From DASUGC01 sp035606665 (GTDB lineage Bacteria; Acidobacteriota; Vicinamibacteria; Vicinamibacterales; SCN-69-37), in contig DATNEY010000034.1 of NCBI GenBank assembly GCA_035606665.1, positions 124,001 to 188,000 on the forward strand: a stretch of 64,000 bases of DNA, in the 5' to 3' direction. How positions within the stretch are numbered: position 1 is the stretch's first letter; each line of letters starts with the position of its first letter. The notes beneath the pieces are model-generated. The model did not search any database, was not told where the DNA came from, and saw only the letters and a program-made list of their open reading frames with translations. This document shows, piece after piece, positions 1-7,978 of this stretch. The position numbers and the translations under genes were made by a program.

Positions 1-122
1 TCGTTCACTGTGACGTTCTTCGCGGCAACGATGCGGCGGCCTGGTTCGTGGTGCGTGATGACGTCGACGAGGACCGAGGGATACCGGTAGGACAGCCGTT
101 CGAGGCCGGGCAACATGCGCAT
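1..122 (-). CDS. fabZ: 3-hydroxyacyl-ACP dehydratase FabZ, N-terminal part
   Basis: Only the first 40 codons lie in the window; the gene runs off the left edge. The peptide contains RYPSVLVD, EPGRRIVAAKNVTVNE and a short N-terminus, the layout of the FabZ hot-dog-fold dehydratase that removes water from 3-hydroxyacyl-ACP in fatty acid and lipid A precursor synthesis. The usual LPHRYPF start of this motif reads LSYRYPS here, so the His-Arg-Tyr-Pro turn is altered; the catalytic His region may be affected or may be elsewhere in this variant. ATG at 122 is preceded by AGGG five bases upstream; a second ATG is at 116. It lies downstream of bamA and skp, as in many Gram-negative envelope clusters, but a terminator separates it from skp. 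Confidence 0.75.
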   Translation of the reverse strand, partial: MRMLPGLERLSYRYPSVLVDVITHHEPGRRIVAAKNVTVN

Positions 123-156
123 TACGACCCTAGACAATACACGGAAAACGTACAGC

Positions 157-209
157 AAAAGACCCCGGGCGTCGTTCTGAACGCTCTCCTCAGAACGACG
201 CCCGGGGTC
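157..209 (-). terminator. Rho-independent terminator of skp
   Basis: Perfect inverted repeat with 20-base arms at 161-180 and 190-209 and a nine-base loop. On the minus strand the hairpin comes just after the skp stop codon and is followed by TTTT at 160-157. The stem is GC-rich and without mismatches, so termination should be efficient. It separates skp from fabZ. Confidence 0.85.
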
Positions 210-216
210 GTATGTC

Positions 217-846
217 CTACTTGATCGTTGCGTCGAGGCGCTTGACGATCTCGGCCGATAGATCCAGGCCGGCGTGCGCCGCGGCGATGTTGGAGTTGTC
301 ACCAAGCGCGAAGATGATCCAGAGGCCGCGCTCCTCGCGCAGTTTCTCGACGATCGGAAGCACCTGCTGCTGGAAAGTCGCGAGCAGCTCCTGATTGAGC
401 TGATCGATCTGCACCTGCGCATCCTGCTGCTTGAACTGCGCTTCGCGCTGCAGCTTGTCGAGCTCCTTGGCCATGTTGTTGAACACGGCCTCCGAGACGA
501 CGCCCTGCTGCGTCTTCATGCGGTCCTGCAGCGCCTGGATTTCCTTGTTCTTCGCGGCGAGGTCCGCCGAGAGCTTGTCGTTGAGCACTTGCATCGCATC
601 GCGACCCTTTTTGCCCAGCTTGGACTGCTGGACGACGGCCTGCAGGTCGATGAACGCGACCTTGGCCTCTGCGGGGAACGGTACGGGTGTCGGCGTTGGT
701 GTTGGCGCCGGCGTCGCGGGCTTCTGTCCCGCCGGATTGGTGGCGGGCGGTGGGGTCGTCGGCGGCGGCGCCGTCTGCGCCATCGCGCTTCCAGCCACCA
801 GCACTGCCATCGCGGCAAAAGCGATCGTCTGTCGTTTCATACTCAT
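217..846 (-). CDS. skp: OmpH/Skp family periplasmic chaperone
   Basis: Predicted periplasmic chaperone that holds unfolded outer-membrane proteins between the Sec translocon and the Bam complex. The 209-residue product starts with a signal peptide ending near AMAQ (about residue 24), has a Pro/Thr/Ala-rich linker to about residue 58, then AKVAFIDLQ, the typical start of the OmpH domain, followed by a long charged, Gln-rich helical stretch expected to form the coiled-coil arms. The reading frame stays open to 1230, but residues upstream of 846 do not look like protein; ATG at 846 (AAGG 12 bases upstream) or ATG at 840 fits the signal peptide. In the canonical order it would follow bamA directly; here a lipoprotein gene and an inverted-repeat element on the other strand lie between them. 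Confidence 0.88.
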   Translation of the reverse strand: MSMKRQTIAFAAMAVLVAGSAMAQTAPPPTTPPPATNPAGQKPATPAPTPTPTPVPFPAEAKVAFIDLQAVVQQSKLGKKGRDAMQVLNDKLSADLAAKNKEIQALQDRMKTQQGVVSEAVFNNMAKELDKLQREAQFKQQDAQVQIDQLNQELLATFQQQVLPIVEKLREERGLWIIFALGDNSNIAAAHAGLDLSAEIVKRLDATIK

Positions 847-985
847 CGGATTCAGCACCTTGGTCGGTGTCCCGGCCCCTTCTGTCGGTCTCCCGGCCGC
901 CACACGGACATCTGAGTCTATCAGAGCAGACGCCTGAGCCATCCCGATAGGCGGGAAACAAGGCATAATCGCCCGAGGAGAGTGC

Positions 986-1420
986 ATGCCGAGTCCGCTG
1001 TTGCGCCGTTTTGCCCTGATTTCCACCCTGGCCCTCGTGGCTGCGGGTGCGTCCGCCTGCGACGGTGGCGGCACGACCACACCGACGACACCGACTACCC
1101 CGACTACGACCGTCACTGAGACCTTCGCGGGCAGCATCACGACCAACGGCGCCGCCAGCTTCACGTTCCCGACCGGCGCGGCCGGCTCTGTCACGGCCAC
1201 GCTGCGCACCATCACACCCGTCAGCACCATTCAGCTGAGTCTGGCCCTGGGCACGTGGAACGGCATCTCCTGCCAGGTTGTGCTGACCAACGACCGAGCG
1301 ACGTCCGGCGGCAGCGTCACCGGCAACGTCTCTGGTTCCGGAACGCTGTGCGTGCGGATTGCGGATATCGGACAGGTCGCGGGTACCAGCGGATTCGAGA
1401 TCGTTGTCGTGCATCCCTGA
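986..1420 (+). CDS. Small putative lipoprotein, unknown function
   Basis: A 144-residue product with a signal peptide (LLRRFALISTLALVAAGASAC), a lipobox-like GASAC giving Cys at about residue 25, a Thr/Pro tract with repeated TTPTTP, and a beta-rich domain of about 100 residues with two further Cys (SCQVV and GTLCVRI) that could pair. I do not recognise a family; the overall look is of a small secreted immunoglobulin- or pre-peptidase-like beta domain. It lies on the plus strand between the minus-strand bamA and skp. The stop codon overlaps a short palindrome. Confidence 0.65.
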   Translation: MPSPLLRRFALISTLALVAAGASACDGGGTTTPTTPTTPTTTVTETFAGSITTNGAASFTFPTGAAGSVTATLRTITPVSTIQLSLALGTWNGISCQVVLTNDRATSGGSVTGNVSGSGTLCVRIADIGQVAGTSGFEIVVVHP

Positions 1421-1433
1421 TCCCTTCGGGATC
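1419..1433 (+). terminator. Short hairpin at the end of the lipoprotein gene
   Basis: GATCCC-TTC-GGGATC palindrome overlapping the TGA stop at 1418-1420. There is no T-tract, so termination is uncertain. Its CCTTCGG core is mirrored by CCGAAGG just outside the right arm of the adjacent inverted-repeat element, so it may belong to that element. Confidence 0.3.
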
Positions 1434-1487
1434 GGTTCAGGGTTCAGGGTGTCGGGTTCCGGGTTCGCTTGTCTGGTTCCGGGTTCA
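1433..1487. repeat. Left arm of inverted-repeat element (GGGTTC family)
   Basis: Built from near-tandem GGGTTCAGGG/GGGTTCCGGG units of about 7-10 bp; the inverse of 2029-2091. Confidence 0.8.
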
Positions 1488-1605
1488 TTTGCTTTTCTCC
1501 AAACACTGGTTGGAGTTTCTCCACACTCGAGAGATCGTCTGAAGCGGCATTAGCGGAGATTCCACAAGACGCGAGTGGCACGAGCCATGCTCCTCTTGCG
1601 TGCGC

Positions 1606-1989
1606 ATGGCAGGTGCGCGCAACTACGATGAGCTGGATGCGTGGAAACTCAGCGACGCCGTTCGAGTTCGCATCTATGAGATCTGCAAGTCCCCCAGGTT
1701 TCGATCGCACCTCCGGCTGCGAGAGCAGCTGACAGACGCCGCCGACTCGGCATGCTCGAACATCGCCGAGGGATTCGGACGCTACTACCCCAAAGAGTTC
1801 GCCAGATTCCTCAAGATCTCACGCGGGTCTCTGGCAGAGATCGCAGACAGACTTCGAAGCGCGGTGCTCGCCGGGATTGTGAAGGAAACTGACGTTGACG
1901 ACATCGTCGCACTCACGCACCGAGCGCGTGGAGCGTGCACAAGGCTGATCAAGTATCTGGAAGGAGCCGACCCGCCCGGCCGCGCCTAG
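1606..1989 (+). CDS. Four-helix-bundle protein, 23S rRNA IVP family
   Basis: The 127-residue product has the hallmarks of the four-helix-bundle family named after proteins encoded in 23S rRNA intervening sequences (TIGR02436/PF05635): an opening like YDELDAWKLSDAV, an SNIAEGFGR motif at mid-protein, then EFARFLKISRGSLAE and a C-terminal helix. The fold is related to the accessory protein Avd of diversity-generating retroelements; molecular function is not established. ATG 1606 is chosen; GTG at 1600 is in frame. It stands alone, on the opposite strand from bamA, and is enclosed by long inverted repeats, suggesting that it travels as a cassette. No 23S rRNA sequence is seen around it. Confidence 0.85.
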   Translation: MAGARNYDELDAWKLSDAVRVRIYEICKSPRFRSHLRLREQLTDAADSACSNIAEGFGRYYPKEFARFLKISRGSLAEIADRLRSAVLAGIVKETDVDDIVALTHRARGACTRLIKYLEGADPPGRA

Positions 1990-2028
1990 ATCCGCGGAAC
2001 GCGAGGTACGAACCGGGAACCCAGAACC

Positions 2029-2091
2029 GGGAACCGGGAACCGGGAACCAGACAAGCGAACCCGGCACCCTGAACCCTGAACCCTGAACCG
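2029..2091. repeat. Right arm of inverted-repeat element (GGGTTC family)
   Basis: CCGGGAA and CCTGAACC units, the inverse of 1433-1487; ends nine bases before the bamA stop codon at 2100-2102. Confidence 0.8.
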
Positions 2092-2099
2092 CCGAAGGC

Positions 2100-4784
2100 T
2101 TAGAACGTCGTGCCGACGGCGAAGCGGAAGGTGAACCGCTGAGCGAAGAGACCGTTGTTGTTGAACACGCCGCGGCGTGATGGATTCCACGCGCCGATCA
2201 GCCGGAAGGGCACGTTCAACACCGGCATGAAGAACCGTATTTCGAAGCCCGCGGACGTCTTGAACGCCGGCGTGCGTCCGATGACGCGCACGGTCGGCGT
2301 GGTACTGGTCCCGGGCGGCGTCAGGGTCACCAGCGCGAATGGATCCGAAAGGAAGGGCGGATCGGGCGTCACCGTCTCCGTGATGTCTTCCTTCCAGACA
2401 AGACGCTGGCCGATGTCCCTGACCTGGCCCGCGTCGTAGAAGCCCAGCACGCGCACGGGCCCGCCGACGTTGAAATAGATCTCACCGTTGAAGAGCAGCG
2501 ACTTGTTGCCGCCGGTGACGATGCCGGAGATCGGGTCGCGCGGACCCACCGAGCGGATGTCGAAGCCACGGACGCTGTATTCGCCGCCGAGGAACACCTT
2601 CTCGAAAATCGGCAGCGTCGTCGTACTGCCGTACGGGCGAATCCACTGTCCCTCGCCGCGAAGCCCGATCGACACGCGGCGCGAGATGAACGTCAGCGGC
2701 TTGTAGAAAATGGCCTCCGACCGCACCTGGACGTACTCGGTGTTGCCGCCGACACCGGCGAAATCCACGCCCGTCGTGAAGCGCATGCCGTCGTCCGGGA
2801 AGATCGGCTGGTTGATCGTGTTGTACACCACGGACGGCGTGATCTTGCTGACGCGGCGCTGGCCGCCCTGATCGAGCAGCAGCGATGACCGAAGGATGGG
2901 GCTCGCCGCCAGCACCGCGGGATTCAGGTACGCCTCGTTGATGTCGTAGACCTTGATGCGCTCGTAGCTGTACGTCGTGAACAGCCGCATGTAGTCCGCG
3001 AGCGGGAACCCGAACACGAGGTTCGTGCCCTTCGCGTCCTGCGTGTACTGGAAGTCGTAGATGAACTGGCGCGCGTATACGTCGGTGCCGATGGTGATCG
3101 GCCGGTCGAAGAGATACGGCTCGCTGAACGACACCTGGTACTGCCGCGCGCGCGAGCCCTTCTGCAGGTTGACGCCGAACGTCTCGCCGCGGCCGAGGAA
3201 GTTCGATGTCTGGAACGACAGCTGGCCGAAGAAGCCGTCGAACTGCGACACGCCCGCGCCGAACGAGATCTGGTTGCGGTTCTGCTCCTGGAACTTGAGC
3301 TTGATGTCGACGAGGCCTTCCTGGCCCGGCGTCGGCACCACGCTCATCTCGTCTTCCTTGCCCTCGAGCGGTTTGAAGTAGCCGAGCTGGTTCAGCCGGC
3401 GGATGCTCTGCTTGAGCGCGTCCGTGTTGAACACGCCGCCCTCGACGACCCGCATCTCGCGCCGGGCGACGTTGTCGTGCGTCGTCGTATTGCCGGCGAA
3501 CGTGATGCGGTTGACGTAGTACTGCTTGCCCTCGAGCATCCGAACCGTGACATCGACGACGGGCGGGGGCTTCTCGGGGCCGATGGGCAAACCGGTGTTG
3601 GGGTCGATGCCCCGCGGCGACAGATCGACGTCCGGCGCCGCCTGCCAGAAGCCGAGGGCGCCGTAGAGATCACGCGCCTTCTCCAGGCCTTTGCTGATCT
3701 TCTGGTAGTTGTAATAGTCGCCCTCTTTGAGCTTGAACATCGCCCTGAGGGGCTCGGTCTTGAGCGAGGTGTTGTCCGCGATGTTGAACGAGCCGATCTT
3801 GTAGCGCTCGCCTTCGTCGACCGGAATCCGCAGACGAATCCATCGGTTCCTGCCGTCCTTCGTGTCGGTGACGATCTCGACCTGGGGCTGGCCGACGCGC
3901 GCGCGCACGTAGCCCTTGTTCAGATAGAACACCTGCACCTTGTCGGCGTCCTCGGCGAACTTCGCTTCGAGGTACGTCCCGCTCGACGTGAGGAAGCTGT
4001 ACCAGTTCTTCGGTTTGTTGTCCTTCAGCTGGCCGCGCAGGGCGCTGTCGCTGAACGCGGTGTTGCCGTCGAACTGGACGTCACGAATCTTGTACTTCGG
4101 GCCCTGATCGATCTCGAACGTCAAGTGGATCAACTTCGGCCCGGAGGGCAGCGGCGTGAGCTTCGCTTCGATCTTGACGTCGTTGTGCCCCTTCTCGGAG
4201 TACACCTCGCGAATGATGCCCTTGACGCGGCGAATCGTCGCCTCGTCCACGAAGGAATCCAGGTTGACGTGAATGTTCTTTTCCTTGAGCTTGTCCTCGA
4301 TCTTCGATGTCTCGACCGACGACTTCGACCCGGGCGCGGCGACGTAGTCGACCGCCTTCACGCGAGCGCGCTCTTCGATGTGGAACACGACGTGCTTCGC
4401 CGCGACGCCATTCGGGAACGGCTCATCGATGACTTCAATCCAGAGGTTGTCCAGGAACCCGGTGCGCCACAGGTTCCAGAAGTCGGCCTTGACGGCGTCT
4501 TCCGTGAATGGCGCCCACCGATCCTGGCTGGGCGCCGAGCTGACCGTCTTGATGTAGTACGAATAAGTCTGCTGATCGACGATGGTCTCGTTCACCGGAT
4601 GCGCGATGATGTGCATGCAGCTCTGAAACAGGACCGGCGAATTGGCGGGCGGGAGGTTGGGCTTGCCATCCTTCACCGGCGCGGCGCAGGGCGGCGCCTG
4701 AGCCGCCGCGGGCACGGCCCAGCCGGCGGCAGCTGCAGCGGTCACACCCGCCACGATCAGGCGTCGAAATCGCGAAAGCATCAT
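2100..4784 (-). CDS. bamA: Outer-membrane protein assembly factor BamA
   Basis: Core of the Bam complex, inserting beta-barrel proteins into the outer membrane. The 894-residue product has a signal peptide (about residues 1-29, ending AAAQA), several POTRA repeats to about residue 490 (for example IRDVQFDGNTAFSD and VNRITFAGNTTTHDN) and a C-terminal 16-strand barrel. The loop-6 signature GGEYSVRGFD is at about residue 735, and the protein ends in an aromatic, FAVGTTF, as barrel proteins do. It begins nine bases after the clpC stop codon and is the last gene of a long co-directional run. The N-terminal 100 residues (after PCAAPVKDGKP) are longer than in proteobacterial BamA and contain two Cys. 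Confidence 0.95.
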   Translation of the reverse strand: MMLSRFRRLIVAGVTAAAAAGWAVPAAAQAPPCAAPVKDGKPNLPPANSPVLFQSCMHIIAHPVNETIVDQQTYSYYIKTVSSAPSQDRWAPFTEDAVKADFWNLWRTGFLDNLWIEVIDEPFPNGVAAKHVVFHIEERARVKAVDYVAAPGSKSSVETSKIEDKLKEKNIHVNLDSFVDEATIRRVKGIIREVYSEKGHNDVKIEAKLTPLPSGPKLIHLTFEIDQGPKYKIRDVQFDGNTAFSDSALRGQLKDNKPKNWYSFLTSSGTYLEAKFAEDADKVQVFYLNKGYVRARVGQPQVEIVTDTKDGRNRWIRLRIPVDEGERYKIGSFNIADNTSLKTEPLRAMFKLKEGDYYNYQKISKGLEKARDLYGALGFWQAAPDVDLSPRGIDPNTGLPIGPEKPPPVVDVTVRMLEGKQYYVNRITFAGNTTTHDNVARREMRVVEGGVFNTDALKQSIRRLNQLGYFKPLEGKEDEMSVVPTPGQEGLVDIKLKFQEQNRNQISFGAGVSQFDGFFGQLSFQTSNFLGRGETFGVNLQKGSRARQYQVSFSEPYLFDRPITIGTDVYARQFIYDFQYTQDAKGTNLVFGFPLADYMRLFTTYSYERIKVYDINEAYLNPAVLAASPILRSSLLLDQGGQRRVSKITPSVVYNTINQPIFPDDGMRFTTGVDFAGVGGNTEYVQVRSEAIFYKPLTFISRRVSIGLRGEGQWIRPYGSTTTLPIFEKVFLGGEYSVRGFDIRSVGPRDPISGIVTGGNKSLLFNGEIYFNVGGPVRVLGFYDAGQVRDIGQRLVWKEDITETVTPDPPFLSDPFALVTLTPPGTSTTPTVRVIGRTPAFKTSAGFEIRFFMPVLNVPFRLIGAWNPSRRGVFNNNGLFAQRFTFRFAVGTTF

Positions 4785-4793
4785 TCTTGGTGG

Positions 4794-7241
4794 TTAGACG
4801 GTCGCCGCCAAACGACGGCCGTCCTCGGATTGTCCGGCCGCCCGCCACGCCAGGGTGCCGTGATCAAGGTAGATCTCGACGCCGCCCTCCTGCAACTGGC
4901 CCCGGATGAGCTCCTCGGAGAGCGGGTCCTCTATGTAGCGCTGGATGGCGCGACGGAGCGGACGCGCGCCGTACGAACGGTCCTTGCACGTCGCCTCGAT
5001 GATCCAGTCGATCGCCTCGGGCTGGACGGAGATCTGCAGCCGGCGGTCGGCCAGATGCGTGTTGAGATTGTCGACGAGCAGGCCCGTAATCTTCCGCAGA
5101 TCGTCGTCCGACAGCGGCTCGAACACGATGATCTCGTCGATGCGGTTGATGAACTCGGGATTGAACGTCTTCTTCACTTCGCCGAGCACCAGATCCGTGA
5201 CTGACTTCTGGATCTCCTTGAGGTCGGCGGTCTGGAAGCCCATCGACGCCTTCTTCTGGATGAAGCGAGCGCCGATGTTCGACGTCATGATCAGAATCGT
5301 GTTCTTGAAGTTGACACGATTCCCGAGGCCGTCCGTCAGGTGCCCGTCCTCGAACACCTGCAACAGAATGTTGAAGAGATCGGGATGCGCCTTCTCGATC
5401 TCGTCGAGCAGGACGACCGAGTACGGATTGCGTTTGATCTTCTCGGTGAGCTGCCCGCCCTCTTCATGGCCGACGTAACCCGGGGGCGATCCGATGAGCT
5501 TCGACACCGAGTGCTTCTCCATGTACTCCGACATGTCGAAGCGGATGAGCGCGTGGTCGCTGCCGAACAGGAAGTTCGCGAGCGCGCGGGCGAGCTCCGT
5601 CTTGCCGACGCCGGTCGGGCCCAGAAACACGAAGCTGCCCACGGGCCGCGCGGGATTCTTGAGGCCGGCACGCGAACGGCGAATGGCGCGCGACAGCGCA
5701 GAGATCGCCTTCTCCTGGCTGATCACCCGGCGGTGCAGCTCGTCTTCCATGCGCAGAAGCTTGTTGCCCTCGTCCTCGTTGACCGACGTCAGCGGGACGC
5801 CCGTCCACTTGGAGACGACTTCGTCGATCTCCGGCTTGCCGATGACGATGCGGCTCGACGTGGACGGCACCTCGATCCGATCGCGAACGAGCTGCACGCT
5901 CTCACGTCCCTGAAGATCCGGATCGCGGTACAGCCAGGCCTTGTCGGGGCGGGGATCGTTCGGGTCCAGCGCCTCGCCGGGCGAGACCGTCACACGAACG
6001 GAACGGGCATCCTCGGTGGTCTGGGAAATCAGCTCGGCGTCCCGCAGCTTGGCCCTGGCACCCGCCTCGTCGATGAGGTCGATGGCCTTGTCCGGCAGGA
6101 ACCGGTCCGTAATGTACCGGCTTGACTGATACACGGCCGCCTCGATGGCGTCCGCCGTGTATTCAACATGGTGGAAGGACTCGTAGCGATCCTTGACGCC
6201 CAGCAGGACCTGGACGGTCTCCTTTTCGCTGGGTGGATCGACCTTGATCGCCTGGAAGCGGCGCTCGAGCGAACGGTCCTTCTCGATGTACTTGCGGTAT
6301 TCAGCCGGCGTCGTCGCACCGATGCAGCGGATCTCGCCGCGCGACAGCGCCGGCTTCAGGATGTTCGCCGCATCGAGGGAGCCTTCCGCGGAGCCCGCGC
6401 CGACGAGGGTATGGAGCTCGTCGATGAACACGATGATGTTCGGGTTGTCCGTGAGCTCCTTCATGATTGCCTTGAGGCGCTCTTCGAACTGTCCGCGATA
6501 CTTGGTCCCCGCGACGATCAGCGAGATGTCCAGCGCGAGGATCCGTTTGTCGGCCAGGAAGTGCGGCACGTCGCCGCAGACGATCTTCTGCGCGAGCCCC
6601 TCGACGATCGCGGTCTTGCCGACGCCGGGCTCGCCGATGAGGACCGCGTTGTTCTTCGTGCGGCGGCACAGCACCTGTTGAACGCGCTCGAGCTCGAGGT
6701 CGCGGCCCACCAGCGGATCGAGCTGGTTCTTCACCGCCGCGTCCGTCAGATCGCGGCTGAACTCCGCGAGGAGCGGTGTTTCCTTCGGGCGCGCCGGCGC
6801 GGTCTTCTCGTTGAGGAGCTGGACGATGTCCTCGCGCACGCTCGCGAGACGCATCCCCTTCTCGTACAGAATCGACGCGGCCACCGACCGCTCCTCGCGG
6901 AGCAGGCCCAGGAGCAGATGTTCGGTGCCGATGTAGGTGTGCAGCAGCCGGTCGGCTTCCTCCGCGGCGAACTGGAGGACGCGCTTGGTGTCGGCGCTGA
7001 AGGGGATCTCGACGGACGTCGCGACCTTCTCGCGGAAGACCGTCCGGCCCTCAATCTCCTTGCGAATGCTGTCGAGTGACAGGTGCGAACGCGCGAAAAT
7101 CCGGCTCGTCAGCCCCTTGCCTTCACGGATCAGGCCGAGCAGCAAATGCTCGGTTTCGATGGACGTGCTGCCCATCTGGGTCGCTTCGTAGCGCGCGAAG
7201 AACAGCACCCGTCGCGCCCGTTCGGTATATCGCTCAAACAT
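4794..7241 (-). CDS. clpC: ClpC-type AAA+ unfoldase of the Clp protease
   Basis: ATP-driven unfoldase that feeds proteins to ClpP. The 815-residue product shows two Clp-N repeats (residues 1-145, MFERYTERARRVLFFAR start), first AAA+ module with Walker A GEPGVGKT near 204 and Walker B FIDELHTL near 272, and second AAA+ module with GPTGVGKTELA near 540 and LLDEIEKAHPD. The ClpP-contact loop reads SMGFQ, in place of the usual IGF/VGF. The region between the modules (about 395-475) is Pro- and Asp-rich (EALDPNDPRPDKAW) and shows neither the coiled-coil heptads nor the EFEKAA motif of a classic ClpC middle domain, so adaptor control may differ. Its stop is nine bases from the bamA start. Confidence 0.93.
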   Translation of the reverse strand: MFERYTERARRVLFFARYEATQMGSTSIETEHLLLGLIREGKGLTSRIFARSHLSLDSIRKEIEGRTVFREKVATSVEIPFSADTKRVLQFAAEEADRLLHTYIGTEHLLLGLLREERSVAASILYEKGMRLASVREDIVQLLNEKTAPARPKETPLLAEFSRDLTDAAVKNQLDPLVGRDLELERVQQVLCRRTKNNAVLIGEPGVGKTAIVEGLAQKIVCGDVPHFLADKRILALDISLIVAGTKYRGQFEERLKAIMKELTDNPNIIVFIDELHTLVGAGSAEGSLDAANILKPALSRGEIRCIGATTPAEYRKYIEKDRSLERRFQAIKVDPPSEKETVQVLLGVKDRYESFHHVEYTADAIEAAVYQSSRYITDRFLPDKAIDLIDEAGARAKLRDAELISQTTEDARSVRVTVSPGEALDPNDPRPDKAWLYRDPDLQGRESVQLVRDRIEVPSTSSRIVIGKPEIDEVVSKWTGVPLTSVNEDEGNKLLRMEDELHRRVISQEKAISALSRAIRRSRAGLKNPARPVGSFVFLGPTGVGKTELARALANFLFGSDHALIRFDMSEYMEKHSVSKLIGSPPGYVGHEEGGQLTEKIKRNPYSVVLLDEIEKAHPDLFNILLQVFEDGHLTDGLGNRVNFKNTILIMTSNIGARFIQKKASMGFQTADLKEIQKSVTDLVLGEVKKTFNPEFINRIDEIIVFEPLSDDDLRKITGLLVDNLNTHLADRRLQISVQPEAIDWIIEATCKDRSYGARPLRRAIQRYIEDPLSEELIRGQLQEGGVEIYLDHGTLAWRAAGQSEDGRRLAATV

Positions 7242-7289
7242 GAAAAGACCCGGGGATCCTCACCGCGTATCGGTCGATCCCTGTCGGCA

Positions 7290-7976
7290 TTATACGGCAA
7301 GGCTATCGGCGCGCAGCCGCCCGCCTTCCAGCCGAAGCACGCGATCGCAGGCGGACGCGAGCGTCGAATTGTGCGTCGCGATGATCGATGTGAGGCCGTG
7401 CTCGCGGTGCATCTCGCGGAGAAGGTCGTGCAGTCCCGCGGCCGTGTGCTCGTCGAGGTTGCCCGTCGGTTCGTCCGCCAGCAGCAGCGACGGCTTGCGC
7501 ACGAGCGCGCGCGCCACCGCGACGCGCTGCTGCTCCCCGCCCGACAGCGTTCCGGGCCGGTGCAGCGCGCGGCCGCGCAGCCCGACGCGGTCGAGCAGCT
7601 CCATTGCCTGCGACTCGCGGTCGCTCGTCGCGTGTCCCGCGATCCGCAGCGGCATCTCCACGTTCTCCACCGCCGAGAACTCAGGCAGCAGATGATGAAA
7701 CTGAAAGACGAATCCGACGTGCTGATTCCGGAATCGCACACGCGCGTCGTCATCCATCCGCCCGACGTCGGCGTCACCGATGCGGACCGTGCCGCCATCG
7801 AACGCATCGAGGCCGCCGAGGACATGAAGCAGCGTGCTCTTCCCGACGCCGGACGCGCCGACGATCGCCACCATCTCTCCCCGCTCGACCGCAAGATCCA
7901 GCTCCGTCAGAACGGCCAGCGCGCCGCCCGGACCGCGGTAGGACTTGATGAGCCCGGCCACCTCGACAAGCGCCAT
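7290..7976 (-). CDS. lolD: Lipoprotein-releasing ABC transporter ATP-binding protein
   Basis: ATPase that powers release of outer-membrane lipoproteins from the inner membrane. The 228-residue product has Walker A GASGVGKST near residue 37, Q-loop FVFQFHHLLPEFSAVENV (the FHHLLPEF stretch is typical of LolD), signature LSGGEQQRVAVARAL, Walker B LLLADEPTGNLD and the switch ATHN. ATG 7976 follows the permease stop codon by two bases, so the two are translationally coupled. A longer frame upstream lies over the permease gene and is not used. Confidence 0.93.
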   Translation of the reverse strand: MALVEVAGLIKSYRGPGGALAVLTELDLAVERGEMVAIVGASGVGKSTLLHVLGGLDAFDGGTVRIGDADVGRMDDDARVRFRNQHVGFVFQFHHLLPEFSAVENVEMPLRIAGHATSDRESQAMELLDRVGLRGRALHRPGTLSGGEQQRVAVARALVRKPSLLLADEPTGNLDEHTAAGLHDLLREMHREHGLTSIIATHNSTLASACDRVLRLEGGRLRADSLAV

Positions 7977-7978
7977 CG

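Larger units (their letters stand above)
1433..2091. mobile_element. Candidate inverted-repeat element carrying a four-helix-bundle gene
   Basis: About 659 bp bounded by imperfect inverted repeats of about 55 bp (1433-1487 and 2029-2091). Read inward, both arms begin with CGGTTCAGGGTTCAGGGT and share CCGGGTTCGCTTGTCTGG, so the match covers the whole arm and not just the GGGTTC unit. The only gene inside is the 23S rRNA IVP family gene at 1606-1989. No transposase is present. A palindrome made of the same arms without a gene lies at 26504-26625. The element sits between bamA and the lipoprotein gene and separates bamA from skp. That it is mobile is inference. Confidence 0.55.

Noticed and set aside
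847..1230. Extended N-terminus of the skp frame
   Set aside because: Signal peptide starts at 840-846 and the upstream part overlaps the lipoprotein gene on plus.
3477..5204. Long open frame on plus across bamA and clpC
   Set aside because: Antisense shadow of high-GC codon use; Arg/Asp/Val-rich with no family motif.
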